Positions 28,845-45,161 of a stretch of 64,000 nt of DNA are shown here, in pieces. Numbering within the stretch: position 1 is the first letter of the stretch; each line of letters opens with the position of its first letter. Source of the DNA: Pseudomonas oryzihabitans (GTDB lineage: Bacteria > Pseudomonadota > Gammaproteobacteria > Pseudomonadales > Pseudomonadaceae); assembly GCF_007665395.1 (NCBI RefSeq), contig NZ_VDND01000004.1, positions 62,001 through 126,000 on the forward strand, given 5' to 3'. Position numbers and translations under genes: made by a program. The notes under the pieces were generated by a model, which was given only the letters and a program-made list of their open reading frames with translations, was not told the origin of the DNA and searched no databases.

Positions 28845-30725
28845 TCAGGCCTCGCGGTTGCGCGTCAGCAGCGCAGGCTTCTCGCCACGCGGCCGGCTCG
28901 GCAGGTCTTCCAGCTGCTCCAGGGTCGGCAGGCGATCGGCCCGCGACGGCTTGTGCACGATCTTCGGCTGCGGCTTGTTCGACGCCCGCTCTTCCGCGGC
29001 GTAGGCGCGCGGCTCGCTGGGCGCGGACTCGTACGGCCGGGCAGCGCGGGGCTGACCGTTCTGGCCGCGACGCTTGCCAGGCTGCTGCTGTTGTTGGCCA
29101 CGCTGGCCACGGGCGGCGCCCTGGCCCTGACCCTGGCGCGGTTGGCCAGTGCCGGTCGCGGCGGCCGGACGGGCACCGTTGCCGCCGTTGCCACTGCGCG
29201 GGCCCTTGCGACCCTTGCCCTGGTAGGGGCTCACGTAGTCGACGCTGTTACCGAAGTTATCGTAGGCGTCGTCCAGGAACTCTTCCGGGTCACGGTCGCG
29301 CGGCTGCTGAGCCACGGCCTGAGCGGGTTGCGCGTTGGCCTGACCGGCGTCATCGCGATCGCGGCGGTCACGACGATTGCGGGTACGGCCCTTGCGCTCG
29401 CCCTGGGGCTGCGCGGCGGACTGCTCGCCACTGGCGGCGCGGCCGGGATTCTGGCCCTGGCCCTGGCTCTTGCCTTCGCTGCGCGCCGGCTTGTCGGCCT
29501 TCTTCTGGCGATTCTGCTGCTGCGGCTTGCCACGCGGCTCGCGCGGCGCGCGCACCTCGGGCTGCTCCGGCGGCACGGATTGCGGGTCGAAGCCCTGCAT
29601 GTCGCCATCCGGGATGCTCTGCTTGGTCAGGCGCTCGATGGCCTTGAGCAGCTTCTCTTCGTCCGGCGCGACCAGCGAGATGGCTTCGCCGCTGCGCCCG
29701 GCGCGGCCGGTACGGCCGATCCGGTGGACATAGTCTTCCTCGACGTTGGGCAGCTCGAAGTTGACCACGTGCGGCAACTGGTCGATGTCCAGGCCGCGGG
29801 CGGCGATATCGGTGGCGACCAGGACCCGGACTTCGTTGCTCTTGAAGTCGGCCAGGGCCTTGGTGCGAGCATTCTGGCTCTTGTTGCCATGGATCGGCGC
29901 GGCCGGCAGGCCGTGCTTGTTCAGGTACTCGGCCAGGCGATTGGCGCCGTGCTTGGTGCGGGTGAACACCAGCACCTGTTCCCAGGCACCCAGGGTGATC
30001 AGGTGGGCGAGCAGGGCGCGCTTCTGGTTGGCCGGGATGCGGAACAGCCGCTGCTCGATACGCTCGACGGTGGTGTTCGGCGGGGTGACCTCGATCCGCT
30101 CGGGATCCTGCAGCAACTTGCCGGCGAGGTCGGTGATGTCCTTGGAGAAGGTGGCCGAGAACAGCAGGTTCTGGCGCTGCGCGGGCAGGCGGGCCAGGAC
30201 CTTCTTCACGTCATGGATGAAACCCATGTCGAGCATGCGGTCGGCTTCGTCCAGTACCAGGATCTCGACGGCGGACAGGTCGACGCTCTGCTGGCCGGCG
30301 AGGTCGAGCAGCCGGCCAGGGCAGGCGACGAGCACGTCGACGCCCTTGGCCAGGGCGGTGACCTGCGGCTTGAGGCCGACACCACCGAAGACGCAGGCAC
30401 TGCGCATGGGCAGGTCGCGGGCGTAGACCTTGAAGCTGTCATGGACCTGGGCGGCCAGTTCGCGGGTCGGCGTCAGCACCAGTACGCGGGGCTGCTTGGC
30501 CACATAGTGGTGCCCATCGGGATGGCCATTGGGAAACAGGCGCTCGAGCACCGGCAGGGCGAAGCCGCCGGTCTTGCCGGTGCCGGTCTGGGCAGCCACC
30601 ATCAGATCGCGACCCTGCAGGACGGCCGGAATGGCGCGTTGCTGAACAGGGGTGGGATTCGTGTAGCCAGCGTCTTCCACAGCGCGGGCAAGGGCCTCGG
30701 AGAGACCGAGGGAAATGAAGGACAT
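28845..30725 (-). CDS. rhlE2: DEAD-box RNA helicase RhlE2
   Basis: 626 residues. The helicase core covers about 1-380: Q motif (residues 3-29), A-Q-T-G-T-G-K-T at 45-52, DEAD at 159-162, S-A-T at 190-192 and H-R-I-G-R-T-G-R. The C-terminal extension of about 240 residues is disordered, rich in Arg, Gln, Gly and Pro, and ends in a conserved short block ([16 protein letters not shown]). Length and the neighbours metF and ahcY match P. aeruginosa RhlE2 (PA0428, from memory), whose extension contacts RNase E. The 183-bp upstream region is strongly structured. Confidence 0.9.
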   Translation of the reverse strand: MSFISLGLSEALARAVEDAGYTNPTPVQQRAIPAVLQGRDLMVAAQTGTGKTGGFALPVLERLFPNGHPDGHHYVAKQPRVLVLTPTRELAAQVHDSFKVYARDLPMRSACVFGGVGLKPQVTALAKGVDVLVACPGRLLDLAGQQSVDLSAVEILVLDEADRMLDMGFIHDVKKVLARLPAQRQNLLFSATFSKDITDLAGKLLQDPERIEVTPPNTTVERIEQRLFRIPANQKRALLAHLITLGAWEQVLVFTRTKHGANRLAEYLNKHGLPAAPIHGNKSQNARTKALADFKSNEVRVLVATDIAARGLDIDQLPHVVNFELPNVEEDYVHRIGRTGRAGRSGEAISLVAPDEEKLLKAIERLTKQSIPDGDMQGFDPQSVPPEQPEVRAPREPRGKPQQQNRQKKADKPARSEGKSQGQGQNPGRAASGEQSAAQPQGERKGRTRNRRDRRDRDDAGQANAQPAQAVAQQPRDRDPEEFLDDAYDNFGNSVDYVSPYQGKGRKGPRSGNGGNGARPAAATGTGQPRQGQGQGAARGQRGQQQQQPGKRRGQNGQPRAARPYESAPSEPRAYAAEERASNKPQPKIVHKPSRADRLPTLEQLEDLPSRPRGEKPALLTRNREA

Positions 30726-30742
30726 GCGGGGTTCCTGTCTCT

Positions 30743-30848
30743 GTCGGCGTCCCGCCGACGTGGGGGCGCGGTTGCGCTCCCGGCTGACGTCCGAAGAGTT
30801 CGGATGTCTCGCCCACCCTCGTCATCCTGCGCTGGATGACGAGTCGGG
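30743..30848 (-). promoter_or_regulatory. Structured leader of rhlE2: four consecutive hairpins
   Basis: Upstream of the rhlE2 start are inverted repeats at 30743-30759 (7-bp stem), 30762-30781 (7 of 8 pairs), 30786-30808 (9 of 10 pairs) and 30818-30843 (10-bp perfect stem CTCGTCATCC/GGATGACGAG). The last can be extended by outer TCGCCC/GGGCGA arms. None is followed by a T run, so they are not simple terminators. The role is inferred: a cold- or helicase-responsive leader. Confidence 0.5.
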
Positions 30849-30908
30849 CGATGACCGGTAGCGGTAGTCACGATTGGGTGAAGTCGCCGCCAATTCGCGT
30901 GGCCGACT

Positions 30909-31745
30909 TCAAAAACCGAGGTTTCGCCAGATGGCGATACACGGCTCCGCTTGGTTCAGGGTATAGAAGTGCACACCGGGTGCCCCGCCTTCGAGCAGAC
31001 GCTCGCAGAGTGCGGTCATGACTTCTTCACCGAAGGCCTGGATGCTCTGGGTGTCGTCACCGTAGGCTTCCAGTTGCTTCCGCAGCCAGCGAGGCAATTC
31101 AGCGCCGCAGGCATCCGAGAAGCGCGCCAACTTGCTGTAGTTGGTGATCGGCATGATGCCAGGGATCACAGGAGCTTCGACTCCCAGTTTGCGGACACGT
31201 TCCACAAAATGGAAGTAGCAATCGGCGTTGAAGAAGTACTGGGTGACCGCGCGGTCAGCACCGGCCTCCATCTTGTACACGAAATTGCGCACGTCGTCCG
31301 TAAAGCTGCGCGCCTGCGGATGGGTTTCCGGATAGGCGGCGACCTCGATATGGAAGTGATCACCGGTCTCCTCGCGGATGAAGGCGACCAGGTCGCTGGC
31401 ATGCCGCAACTCGCCACCGCCGGACAGGCCCATGCCGGAGGGCAGGTCGCCGCGCAGGGCGACGATACGGTTGATGCCCGCTTCGCGGTACTGCTGCAGC
31501 AACTCGCGCAGCTTGGCCTTGCTGTCACCGACGCACGACAGGTGCGGCGCGGTCGGCACGCCCACCTCGTCGTTGAGCTGGCGCACGGTGCGATAGGTAC
31601 CGTCGCGGGTGGAGCCGCCGGCGCCGTAGGTGCAGGAGAAGAACTCCGGCCCGTGGCTCGCCAGCTGCTGCGCTGTGGCGATCAGCTTCTCGTGGCCCGC
31701 TTCGGTCTTGCAGGGAAAGAATTCGAAACTCAGACTGGGTTTCAC
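30909..31745 (-). CDS. metF: 5,10-Methylenetetrahydrofolate reductase
   Basis: 278 residues from a GTG at 31745; the frame continues upstream into ahcY, but not as protein. It makes 5-methyl-THF, the methyl donor for methionine, using FAD and NADH. S-F-E-F-F-P-C-K-T holds the catalytic Glu, followed by T-Y-G-A-G-G-S-T-R and A-L-R-G-D-L-P. It lies 47 bp after ahcY, and both are probably under the SAH riboswitch, coupling removal of SAH with methionine regeneration. Confidence 0.96.
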   Translation of the reverse strand: MKPSLSFEFFPCKTEAGHEKLIATAQQLASHGPEFFSCTYGAGGSTRDGTYRTVRQLNDEVGVPTAPHLSCVGDSKAKLRELLQQYREAGINRIVALRGDLPSGMGLSGGGELRHASDLVAFIREETGDHFHIEVAAYPETHPQARSFTDDVRNFVYKMEAGADRAVTQYFFNADCYFHFVERVRKLGVEAPVIPGIMPITNYSKLARFSDACGAELPRWLRKQLEAYGDDTQSIQAFGEEVMTALCERLLEGGAPGVHFYTLNQAEPCIAIWRNLGF

Positions 31746-31792
31746 GGCGTCTCTCTCGTCAGCAGCCCCGCCCTCGCGGGCGGGGCTGGCCA

Positions 31793-33199
<1,407 letters not shown>

Positions 33200-33206
33200 T
33201 GAAGAG

Positions 33207-33366
33207 TCTCCATTCGTTAGGTGCGAATGGGCGCCGTTGATGCGTTCTGATAACGCTCCGTTCGAGCCTGACAACGTCTGGCGTCATGCCCGCCGAGATT
33301 CCCGCGCCAGCGGCGGGTCGGCTAGGATGGGATGACCCAGCGTGCTGCAGCGCCCCTCGAACGGAA
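33207..33366 (-). promoter_or_regulatory. S-adenosylhomocysteine (SAH) riboswitch
   Basis: In the ahcY leader, CCGTTCGAG (5' arm, 33356-33364) pairs with CTCGAACGG (33258-33266) as P1, and the conserved GAGGGGCGCTGC and CAGGCTCG blocks are present. A small hairpin GCGTT/AACGC lies at 33242-33256. GGGCGC (33349-33354) can pair with GCGCCC (33229-33234) as the pseudoknot. A hairpin CCATTCG/CGAATGG (33210-33230) covers the start of the GGAG ribosome site and shares two bases with the pseudoknot, so the two are mutually exclusive. This fits an ON switch when SAH binds. Confidence 0.88.
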
Positions 33367-33399
33367 GGCGGGGCGGCCTGGTGGCCGCGATGCGCGGGC

Positions 33400-33427
33400 A
33401 GTATAACGAGGATCGCGATAAACCCAA
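33400..33427 (-). promoter_or_regulatory. Probable promoter of ahcY-metF
   Basis: Minus strand TATACT (33400-33405) as -10 and TTGGGT (33422-33427) as a weak -35 with a 16-base spacer. The expected start lies about 30 bases before the riboswitch. Confidence 0.5.
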
Positions 33428-33515
33428 AGGGTGGCGCTCTGCCTCATGTCCACCGGAATCTCCCGCGCGCACCCTGATCTGATGTCGCAACCCCCGAGAA
33501 ATTCAAGGAGCCTTG

Positions 33516-33894
33516 ATGAACTTCCATACCCGCAAGTGGGTGAAACCCGAGGACCTCAATGCCAACGGCACCCTGTTCGGTGGCAGCCTGCTGAAGTGGA
33601 TCGACGAGGAGGCGGCGATCTACGCCATCGTCCAGCTGGAAAATCCCAAGGTGGTGACCAAGTACATCTCGGAGATCAACTTCATCAGCGCCTCGCGCCA
33701 GGGCGACATCATCGAACTGGGCATCACCGCCACCGAATTCGGCCGCACTTCCATCACCCTCAGATGCGAGGTGCGCAACAAGATCACCCGCAAGAGCATC
33801 CTCACCATCGACAAGATCGTCTTCGTCAACCTGGACGAGGAAGGCAATCCGGTGCCGCACGGCAAGACCGAGATCACCTACGTCAAGGACAGGT

Positions 33895-33911
<17 letters not shown>
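33516..33911 (+). CDS. Acyl-CoA thioesterase, YciA-type hotdog fold
   Basis: 131 residues from the ATG at 33516; AAGGAG ends five bases before it. A TTG three bases earlier is less likely. The hotdog motifs D-L-N-A-N-G-T-L-F-G-G-S-L-L-K-W-I-D-E-E-A-A give the catalytic Asp. It hydrolyses acyl-CoAs; chain preference cannot be told. Its last 17 bases overlap the end of the convergent retS gene. Confidence 0.9.
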
Positions 33912-36669
<2,758 letters not shown>

Positions 36670-36761
36670 GAGAGTTCCCTTCGCGGTTACGGATGTCGAG
36701 TATAGATCAGCTCGTCACGTCTGTTGACGTAACAGTGTGGCGAGCCGATCTCTGGTGAGCG

Positions 36762-38045
36762 TCACTGTCGCTCGCGGGCGATGGCACGGTAGCCGATATC
36801 ACTGCGGTAGAAACAGCCATCCCAGGAAATCGCCTGAGCCAGGGCGTAGGCGTTCTGCTGAGCAGCGGATACCGTATCGCCCAGTGCCGTGGCGCACAGA
36901 ACCCGACCACCGGCGGTAACCACCTGACCGTCGCGCAGCGTGGTACCGGCGTGGAATACCTTGCCCGGCAGCGTCGCCGCGGCGTCGAGGCCGGCGATGG
37001 CGTCCCCCTTGGCGTAGTCGCCCGGGTAGCCACCGGCCGCCAGGACGATGCCCAGGCTAGGGCGTGGATCCCAGCAGGCTTCGATCTTGTCGAGGGCCTC
37101 GGCCAGGGCGGCTTCCACCAGCAATACCAGGCTGGACTGCAGGCGCAGCATCACCGGCTGGGTCTCGGGATCGCCGAAGCGGCAGTTGAATTCGATGACC
37201 TTGGGCGCGCCGCTCTGGTCGATCATCAGGCCGGCATAGAGGAAGCCGGTGTAGACGTTGCCTTCGCTGGCCATGCCGGCCACGGTGGGCTCGATGATCT
37301 CGCGCATGACCCGCTCGTGGACTGCGGCGGTCACCACCGGGGCGGGGGAGTAGGCACCCATGCCGCCGGTGTTGGGGCCGCTGTCGCCGTCGCCGACGCG
37401 CTTGTGGTCCTGGCTGGTGGCCATCGGCAGCACATTCTTGCCATCGACCATGACGATGAAGCTGGCTTCCTCGCCGTCGAGGAATTCCTCGATCACCACC
37501 CGCGCACCGGCATCGCCGAAGGCATTGCCGGAGAGCATGTCACGCACCGCGTCCTCGGCTTCGGCCAGGGTCATGGCGACGATCACGCCCTTGCCGGCGG
37601 CCAGGCCGTCGGCCTTGATGACGATGGGGGCACCCTGCTCGCGCAGGTAGGCCAGGGCCGGTTCCACCTCGGTGAAGTTGGCGTAGGCGGCGGTGGGGAT
37701 CTGGTGGCGCGCCAGGAAATCCTTGGTGAAGGCCTTGGAGCCTTCCAGCTGCGCCGCGCCGGCGGTGGGGCCGAAGCAGGGCAGGCCACGGCTACGGAAC
37801 AGGTCGACCACCCCGGCCACCAGCGGCGCCTCGGGGCCGACGATGGTCAGCTCGACATTGGCGGCGGCGAAATCGGCCAGTTGCTCCAGGGCCAGGACGT
37901 CGAGGGCGACGTTCTCGCACTTGGCCTCGGTGGCGGTGCCGGCGTTGCCGGGGGCGACATAGACCTTGGTGACGCGGGTGTCCTGGGCGACCTTCCAGGC
38001 CAGGGCGTGTTCGCGACCGCCGCTACCAATGATGAGTACGTTCAT
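36762..38045 (-). CDS. purD: Phosphoribosylamine-glycine ligase (GAR synthetase)
   Basis: 427 residues, normal length. It joins glycine to phosphoribosylamine in purine synthesis. The start [14 protein letters not shown] and the ATP-grasp signature [11 protein letters not shown] are visible. It is 90 bp after purH on the same strand, and retS follows 92 bp later. Confidence 0.97.
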   Translation of the reverse strand: MNVLIIGSGGREHALAWKVAQDTRVTKVYVAPGNAGTATEAKCENVALDVLALEQLADFAAANVELTIVGPEAPLVAGVVDLFRSRGLPCFGPTAGAAQLEGSKAFTKDFLARHQIPTAAYANFTEVEPALAYLREQGAPIVIKADGLAAGKGVIVAMTLAEAEDAVRDMLSGNAFGDAGARVVIEEFLDGEEASFIVMVDGKNVLPMATSQDHKRVGDGDSGPNTGGMGAYSPAPVVTAAVHERVMREIIEPTVAGMASEGNVYTGFLYAGLMIDQSGAPKVIEFNCRFGDPETQPVMLRLQSSLVLLVEAALAEALDKIEACWDPRPSLGIVLAAGGYPGDYAKGDAIAGLDAAATLPGKVFHAGTTLRDGQVVTAGGRVLCATALGDTVSAAQQNAYALAQAISWDGCFYRSDIGYRAIARERQ

Positions 38046-38135
38046 GAAGCTTTCCTCTGGGCGGACCGCGGGTGGCCATCCGCCCTTGACTGTGGAATCG
38101 ACGACGAGGGCGAAGGGCCCCCGTCGTGGCGGGCC

Positions 38136-39728
38136 TTAGTGGCGGAAGTGGCGCATGCCGGTGAAGACCATGGCGATGCCCGCTTCGTCGGCGGCGGCGA
38201 TGACCTCGGCGTCGCGCATGGAGCCGCCCGGCTGGATCACCGCGGTGATGCCGCTGGTCGCGGCGTTGTCGATGCCGTCGCGGAAGGGGAAGAAGGCGTC
38301 CGAGGCCATGACCGCGCCGGCCACGGCGAGGCCGGCGTGCTCGGCCTTGATGGCGGCGATGCGCGCCGAGTTGACGCGGCTCATCTGGCCGGCGCCGATG
38401 CCCACGGTCTGCTGGCCCTTGGCGTAGACGATGGCGTTGGACTTGACAAACTTGGCCACCTTCCAGGCGAAGATCAGGTCCTGCAGCTCCTGCTCGCTGG
38501 GCGCGCGTTGGGTCACCACCTTGAGGTCGGCGGCGGTGATCATGGCGATGTCGCGGCTCTGCACCAGCAGGCCGCCGTTGACGCGCTTGAGGTCCAGGCC
38601 GGGCTTGCGCTCGGCGGGCCACTCGCCGCACTCCAGCAGGCGGACGTTGGCCTTGGCCGCGACCACCTCGCGGGCCTCGGCGCTGACGCGCGGGGCGATG
38701 ATCACCTCGACGAACTGGCGCTCGACGATGGCGCGGGCGGTCTCGGCGTCCAGTTCGCGGTTGAAGGCGATGATGCCGCCGAAGGCCGACTCGCTGTCGG
38801 TGGCATAGGCCAGCTCGTAGGCCTGGCGGATGTCCTGGGCGACGGCGACGCCACAGGGGTTGGCGTGCTTGACGATGACGCAGGCCGGCTCTTCGTAGCC
38901 CTTCACGGTTTCCAGGGCGGCATCGGTGTCGGCGACGTTGTTGAAGGACAGTTCCTTGCCCTGCAGCTGGGTGGCGGTGGCCACGCAGGCTTCGCTGGCG
39001 TGCTCGACGTAGAAGGCCGCCTGCTGGTGCGGGTTCTCGCCGTATCTCATGTCCTGCGCCTTGATGAACTGGGCGCTGAAGGTGCGCGGGAAGGCGGCGC
39101 GGCCTTCGGTGGACAGGGTCTCGGCCTGCTGGTCGATGCTGCCCAGGTAGTTGGCGATCATGCCGTCGTAGGCGGCGGTGTGCTCGAAGGCCTTGAGCGC
39201 CAGGTCGAAACGCTGGGCGTAGGTCAGGCCGCCGGCCTTGAGGTCGTCGATGATGGACGCGTAGTCGCTGGCGTTGACCACGATGGCGACGTCCTTGTGG
39301 TTCTTGGCGGCGCTGCGGACCATGGTCGGGCCGCCGATGTCGATGTTCTCGATGGCGTCGGCCAAGCTGCAACCGGGCTTGGCCACGGTGGCGGCGAAGG
39401 GGTAGAGGTTGACCGCGACCAGGTCGATGGGACGAATGCCGTGCTCGCTCATCACCTCGTGGTCGACGCCGCGACGGCCGAGGATGCCACCGTGGATCTT
39501 GGGATGCAGGGTCTTGACGCGGCCGTCCATCATTTCCGGGAAGCCGGTGTAGTCGGCGACCTCGACCGCCGGGATGCCTTCGTCGCGCAGCAGCTTGTAG
39601 GTGCCGCCGGTGGACAGGATTTCCACGCCGATGGCCGCGAGTTCACGGGCGAAGTCGACGACGCCCGTCTTGTCGGACACGCTGATCAGCGCACGGCGGA
39701 CGGGGAGGCGAGAGGTCTGGTCGGTCAT
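38136..39728 (-). CDS. purH: Bifunctional AICAR transformylase / IMP cyclohydrolase
   Basis: 530 residues from the ATG at 39728 ([12 protein letters not shown]), the start I recall for the P. aeruginosa protein; two more in-frame ATGs lie 6 and 12 bases upstream. The N-terminal IMP cyclohydrolase (about 1-200) has S-V-S-D-K-T-G and the C-terminal transformylase has V-K-H-A-N-P-C-G. It catalyses the last two steps to IMP. It lies in the order dusB-fis-purH-purD. Confidence 0.97.
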   Translation of the reverse strand: MTDQTSRLPVRRALISVSDKTGVVDFARELAAIGVEILSTGGTYKLLRDEGIPAVEVADYTGFPEMMDGRVKTLHPKIHGGILGRRGVDHEVMSEHGIRPIDLVAVNLYPFAATVAKPGCSLADAIENIDIGGPTMVRSAAKNHKDVAIVVNASDYASIIDDLKAGGLTYAQRFDLALKAFEHTAAYDGMIANYLGSIDQQAETLSTEGRAAFPRTFSAQFIKAQDMRYGENPHQQAAFYVEHASEACVATATQLQGKELSFNNVADTDAALETVKGYEEPACVIVKHANPCGVAVAQDIRQAYELAYATDSESAFGGIIAFNRELDAETARAIVERQFVEVIIAPRVSAEAREVVAAKANVRLLECGEWPAERKPGLDLKRVNGGLLVQSRDIAMITAADLKVVTQRAPSEQELQDLIFAWKVAKFVKSNAIVYAKGQQTVGIGAGQMSRVNSARIAAIKAEHAGLAVAGAVMASDAFFPFRDGIDNAATSGITAVIQPGGSMRDAEVIAAADEAGIAMVFTGMRHFRH

Positions 39729-39793
39729 GGTCATGTCCATCAGGAGAAGAGAGGTCGCCGGTCGAGCCCCTGGCCCACCGATGCGGAGGCGGA

Positions 39794-40114
39794 TCAGAGC
39801 AGGTCGTATTGCTTGAGCTTCTTGCGCAGGGTGCCGCGGTTGAGCCCGAGCATCTCCGACGCCTTGGTCTGGTTGCCCTTGACGTAATTCATCACGCTTT
39901 CGAGCAGCGGTGCTTCCACTTCGCAGAGCACCATGTTGTAGACGTCGGTCACCGGCTGCCCATCGAGATGGGCGAAGTAGTTGCGCAGCGCCTTTTCCAC
40001 GCTGTCGCGCAGCGTCTGGCCCTCCTGCAGGGGGGCGGTCAGGTGCTGCTTGAGGTCGCCGTTGTCGCTCACGGGCGCTGTTCCAGTCAAAGAGGTCTCG
40101 GTCATCGAATTCAT
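39794..40114 (-). CDS. fis: Fis nucleoid protein
   Basis: 106 residues. The C-terminal helix-turn-helix ([26 protein letters not shown]) is nearly invariant. Fis bends DNA, activates rRNA and tRNA promoters and shapes the nucleoid in fast growth. Its ATG overlaps the dusB stop, the dusB-fis operon known from enteric bacteria. An in-frame ATG three codons later is an alternative start. Confidence 0.97.
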   Translation of the reverse strand: MNSMTETSLTGTAPVSDNGDLKQHLTAPLQEGQTLRDSVEKALRNYFAHLDGQPVTDVYNMVLCEVEAPLLESVMNYVKGNQTKASEMLGLNRGTLRKKLKQYDLL

Positions 40115-41103
40115 GCCACCTGCTTCCCGGTCGGGGGCTGTGCGAAGAAGGCACGGATGCTGGCGTGCTGGGCTTGAGGGTCTTGCAGCCGATTGAACTG
40201 GGCGCGGGATTCCGTCGCCCCCGGGCGATCGGCGAGGTACCAGCCGACGTGCTTGCGGGCGATCCGCACGCCCATCTCCACGCCGTAGAAGGCATGCAGG
40301 GCGTCCAGGTGCGCCAGCAGGATGGCCTCCACCTCGGCGTCGCTGGGGGGCGGCAGGTGTTCGCCGGTCGCCAGGTAGTGGCCGATCTCGCGGAAGATCC
40401 AGGGCCGCCCCTGGGCGGCACGGCCGATCAGCAGGCCATCGCAGCCGGTGTGCTCGAGCACCGCGCGGGCCTTTTCCGGGCTGTCGATGTCGCCATTGGC
40501 GAACACCGGGATGCCGACCGCCTGCTTGATGGCGGCGATGGTGTCGTATTCGGCGGCTCCCAGGAAACGGTCGTCGCGGGTGCGGCCATGCACGGCCAGC
40601 GCCTGGATGCCGGCGGCTTCGGCCAGTTGCGCGATGCGCAGGCCGTTGCGGTTGGCGGTATCCCAGCCGGTGCGGATCTTCAGGGTCACGGGCACGTCCA
40701 CCGCGGCCACCACGGCGGCGAGGATCTCGGCCACCAGGGCCTCGTCCTTCATCAGCGCCGAGCCGGCGGCCTTGTTGCAGACCTTCTTCGCCGGGCAGCC
40801 CATGTTGATGTCGATGATCTGGGCACCCAGTTCGACGTTGCGCCGGGCGGCTTCGGCCAGCATCACCGGGTCGCCGCCAGCGATCTGCACCGAGCGCGGT
40901 TCCTGCTCGCTGGCGTGGATCAGGCGCAGCCGCGACTTGCGGCTGTCGTAGAGACGCACGTCGCTGGTCACCATTTCCGACACGGCCATGCCCGCGCCGA
41001 GTGCGAGGCACAGGCGGCGGAAGGGCAGGTCGGTGACCCCGGCCATGGGCGCGAGAATCAGCGGGTTGGGCAAGGTATAAGGGCCGATGCGTACCATCGA
41101 CAT
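40111..41103 (-). CDS. dusB: tRNA-dihydrouridine synthase B
   Basis: 330 residues. FMN enzyme that reduces uridine in the tRNA D-loop. P-M-A-G-V-T-D at the start, the catalytic Cys in N-M-G-C-P-A-K-K-V, and H-G-R-T-R and N-G-D-I lining the FMN site are seen. It leads the dusB-fis operon. A minus-strand TATCAT at about 41193-41198 is a possible -10 element. Confidence 0.96.
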   Translation of the reverse strand: MSMVRIGPYTLPNPLILAPMAGVTDLPFRRLCLALGAGMAVSEMVTSDVRLYDSRKSRLRLIHASEQEPRSVQIAGGDPVMLAEAARRNVELGAQIIDINMGCPAKKVCNKAAGSALMKDEALVAEILAAVVAAVDVPVTLKIRTGWDTANRNGLRIAQLAEAAGIQALAVHGRTRDDRFLGAAEYDTIAAIKQAVGIPVFANGDIDSPEKARAVLEHTGCDGLLIGRAAQGRPWIFREIGHYLATGEHLPPPSDAEVEAILLAHLDALHAFYGVEMGVRIARKHVGWYLADRPGATESRAQFNRLQDPQAQHASIRAFFAQPPTGKQVA

Positions 41104-41258
41104 ATCTTTTTCCCTGGCGAATAGGCGCCTGTTCCGCCTGCGCCGGGAACCGGCCGCGGACAGGGGCTGCTGTGCTTGAAAAGGGTTGGGAATGATACCC
41201 GCTCGCCGCGTCGGGATAAAGCGCGAGTTGGCTAGTTTATGAGCAATTCACCCCGGGC

Positions 41259-42719
41259 TCACTCCGGTGAGAAGAAGCTCAGGCTGTAGTTCACCGCCCG
41301 CGGACCGGGGTCGAGAATGTCCAGTGCGATGTGGATCGGCGTCTGCGGCGGCATCTCGTCCTGGCCCTTGAGTTCGCCGTTGAGGTACTCGGCCGGCTTG
41401 AAGCGCCGGCTGGCGAGCAGCTGGCCATTGAGGTCGGCGAAGCGCAATTCGAGCAGCGGGAAGGGCTGGGAGAAGGGCGCCCGGTTATAGAGGATGGCGT
41501 CGACGCGCAAGGCCCCGGAGAACTGGGGGTGGCTGCGCACCACCAGGTTGCTGCTGCGGATCTGCTGGACATCGACCTTGGACGGCACCTTGCAGCCCAG
41601 GCTGGCGCAGGCCTGGACGAACAGCGGGCGATAACTGTCCTGCCGCGCCAGCTCGTCGAAATGGTAGTAGACGTACTGGCCGGCCAGTCCGAGCAAGGCT
41701 AGCAGGCACAGCAGCAGCCACAGCAGACGCCGGCCCCAGCGCGGACGCGCGTCACGGCCATCCAGTTGCAAGGGGTCGTCGTGCAGGTCCAGCAGCGGGT
41801 CGTCCTGCCATTCCGGTTCGCTGCGCAGGGCGCTCGTGGCCTTGGCCGGCAGCGGCTCGTCGTCGCTGTCGCGATCGGCGCTGAGGGCTTCGGCAACCGG
41901 CTCCTGCCAGTCGTCGAGGCGGCCCAGGCCGGGTTCGGCGCGCTCGTCTTCGTCGGCTTCGACGTGACCGAGCGCCGGCTCCTGGCGCTCGCGCGGGGGG
42001 ACGGTCAGGGGCGCGGGCGGCGGTGCCGGGGCGGGCTTCAGCGGGGTGCGCGTGGCCGCCAGGGGCGCCGCTGCCGGCAAGGGGTCGATGGCTGGTTCGG
42101 GTTCCGGTGCCACGTCGGGCTCGAGTTCGGGCTCGGGCTCAGGTTCCGGCTCGGGGGCGGGCAGGGGCAGCGGCTCGGGTTCCGGCTGCCACTCCGGCTC
42201 CGGCTCGAACGCCAGCTCGGGCTCGGCCTGGAGGCGCAGGGGCTCCGGCTCGGGTTCGTGCGCGCTGGAGGCGGCGCCGAGCGACGGCAGTTCGAAGGCG
42301 TCTTCGTCGTCCCGGGGGCGATGGGCGGCCAGGCCCTGGGCCGGTGCCGGTTCTTCCCGCGGCGCGGCCACGGCAGGTGGCGTTGCTCCTGCGGGAGGGG
42401 CTGCCGGCGCGACCGGCGCGCGGCGTTGTTCTTCCAGGGCGCCCAGGCGGGCAACCTCGGCGTCCAGCTCCAGGTGGCTCAGGTCCAGTTCGTCATGGGG
42501 CCAGGCCGCTTCGCTGGGCGTCGTCGCCGGCTCGGCCACCGGCGCGGGTGGCACGGGCACGGGTTCCGGCGCCGTCAGGGGCGCGGCCTGGTTGCTGGCG
42601 TTGAACACTTCCAGGCAGACGCCACAGCGTACGTCGCCGTCCGCGGCGGCCAGGTGTTCCTGGGTGACGCGGAAGCGGGTATGGCAATGCGGACACTGGG
42701 CGACTAGGGATTCGGTCAT
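41259..42719 (-). CDS. Zinc-ribbon and DUF3426 membrane protein
   Basis: 486 residues. An N-terminal MJ0042-type zinc ribbon has Cys9, Cys12, Cys32 and Cys35. Residues about 45-330 are a low-complexity spacer with long Pro-Glu alternation around 170-215. One membrane helix (about 330-355) leads to a C-terminal periplasmic DUF3426 domain (about 360-486) with the [16 protein letters not shown] block. So the zinc ribbon is cytosolic and DUF3426 is outside the membrane. It lies in a conserved place between dusB and prmA. The function is unknown. Confidence 0.88.
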   Translation of the reverse strand: MTESLVAQCPHCHTRFRVTQEHLAAADGDVRCGVCLEVFNASNQAAPLTAPEPVPVPPAPVAEPATTPSEAAWPHDELDLSHLELDAEVARLGALEEQRRAPVAPAAPPAGATPPAVAAPREEPAPAQGLAAHRPRDDEDAFELPSLGAASSAHEPEPEPLRLQAEPELAFEPEPEWQPEPEPLPLPAPEPEPEPEPELEPDVAPEPEPAIDPLPAAAPLAATRTPLKPAPAPPPAPLTVPPRERQEPALGHVEADEDERAEPGLGRLDDWQEPVAEALSADRDSDDEPLPAKATSALRSEPEWQDDPLLDLHDDPLQLDGRDARPRWGRRLLWLLLCLLALLGLAGQYVYYHFDELARQDSYRPLFVQACASLGCKVPSKVDVQQIRSSNLVVRSHPQFSGALRVDAILYNRAPFSQPFPLLELRFADLNGQLLASRRFKPAEYLNGELKGQDEMPPQTPIHIALDILDPGPRAVNYSLSFFSPE

Positions 42720-42828
42720 GGCGAGGCGACAGCCAGGGAGTGAAGCGCGCTAGTGTACCCGAAGGCCCTGGCGAAAGAAGGGCTTACACCGGGCCGCCGG
42801 GTGAGCGGACCGGCGGCGCCTTGGTCGA

Positions 42829-43704
42829 TCAGCGACGACGGGTCCCGCTGATGCGTACCCAGCCGTCCAGGGTGGCGGTGGGTTCCAGGTCGAAGCAGCC
42901 GGCATAGGCGGCGCGCACGTCCTCGGCCTGCTCGGCGAGGATGCCGGAGAGGGCCAAGCGTCCGCCGATGCGGGTCAGGCGGGTGATCTGCTCGGCCAGG
43001 CCGACCAGCGGACCGGCGAGGATGTTGGCGACCACCACGTCGGCCGGCTCCGCCGGCAGGTCGGCGGGCAGGAACAGCGGAAAGCGCGCCGGGTCGAGGC
43101 CATTGCGGTTGGCGTTCTCCCGCGAGGCTTCCAGCGCCTGGACGTCGATGTCGGTACCCACCGCGCGCTCGGCGCCCAGCAGCAGGGCGCCGATGGCGAG
43201 GATGCCCGAGCCGCAGCCGAAGTCCAGCACCTGCAGGCCCGCGACCGGTTCGCCATCCAGCCACTGCAGGCACAGCGAGGTGGTGGGGTGGGTGCCGGTG
43301 CCGAAGGCCAGGCCCGGATCCAGCAGCAGGTTGACCGCGTCCGGCTCCGGTGCCTCGTGCCAGCTGGGCACGATCCACAGCCGCTTACCGAAGCGCATGG
43401 GCTGGAAGTTGTCCATCCAGCTGCGCTCCCACTCCTGGTCTTCCAGGCGCTCCACCTCGTAGGTCAGGCCGTTGGCCAGCAGCTGCACCCGTTGCTCCAG
43501 CGCAGCGGCATCGGTGTCGCCTTCGAACAGCGCCAGCAGGTGGGTCTGGGACCAGAGCGGGGTGGTGCCCAGGTCCGGCTCGAAGATCGGCTGGTCCTCG
43601 GCGTCCATGAAGGTCACCGAGACGGCGCCCAGTTCGAGCATGAGGTCTTCGTAGGTTTCCGCTTGGGCGGGCGTGAGGGCGAGGCGGACTTGCAGCCAGG
43701 ACAT
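42829..43704 (-). CDS. prmA: Ribosomal protein L11 methyltransferase
   Basis: 291 residues. It trimethylates L11. The AdoMet-binding [11 protein letters not shown] and the [10 protein letters not shown] active-site region are present, as is the N-terminal substrate-recognition domain. It follows accC on the same strand, but a terminator stands between them. Confidence 0.96.
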   Translation of the reverse strand: MSWLQVRLALTPAQAETYEDLMLELGAVSVTFMDAEDQPIFEPDLGTTPLWSQTHLLALFEGDTDAAALEQRVQLLANGLTYEVERLEDQEWERSWMDNFQPMRFGKRLWIVPSWHEAPEPDAVNLLLDPGLAFGTGTHPTTSLCLQWLDGEPVAGLQVLDFGCGSGILAIGALLLGAERAVGTDIDVQALEASRENANRNGLDPARFPLFLPADLPAEPADVVVANILAGPLVGLAEQITRLTRIGGRLALSGILAEQAEDVRAAYAGCFDLEPTATLDGWVRISGTRRR

Positions 43705-43740
43705 GGTGGGCTACCTGAATCGGGTCAAAGCGGGGAGGGT

Positions 43741-43773
43741 AAATGAAAACGGGCTGCCCGAGGGCAGCCCGTT
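43741..43773 (-). terminator. Rho-independent terminator of accBC
   Basis: Minus strand AACGGGCTGCCC, loop, GGGCAGCCCGTT then TTCATTT, about 25 bases after the accC stop and before prmA. Confidence 0.85.
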
Positions 43774-43798
43774 CGCTGAAGCAGAGCTCGTCATGCAC

Positions 43799-45145
<1,347 letters not shown>

Positions 45146-45161
45146 CGTGGGCTCCACGGGC

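Noticed and set aside
30818..30843. metF terminator
   Set aside because: The stem is strong, but no T run follows on the minus strand, so a simple Rho-independent terminator is not supported.
36951..39887. 978-codon open frame antisense to purD and purH
   Set aside because: A shadow of high-GC codon use: it runs opposite two well-conserved enzymes, is Gly/Asp/His-rich and has no recognisable domain.
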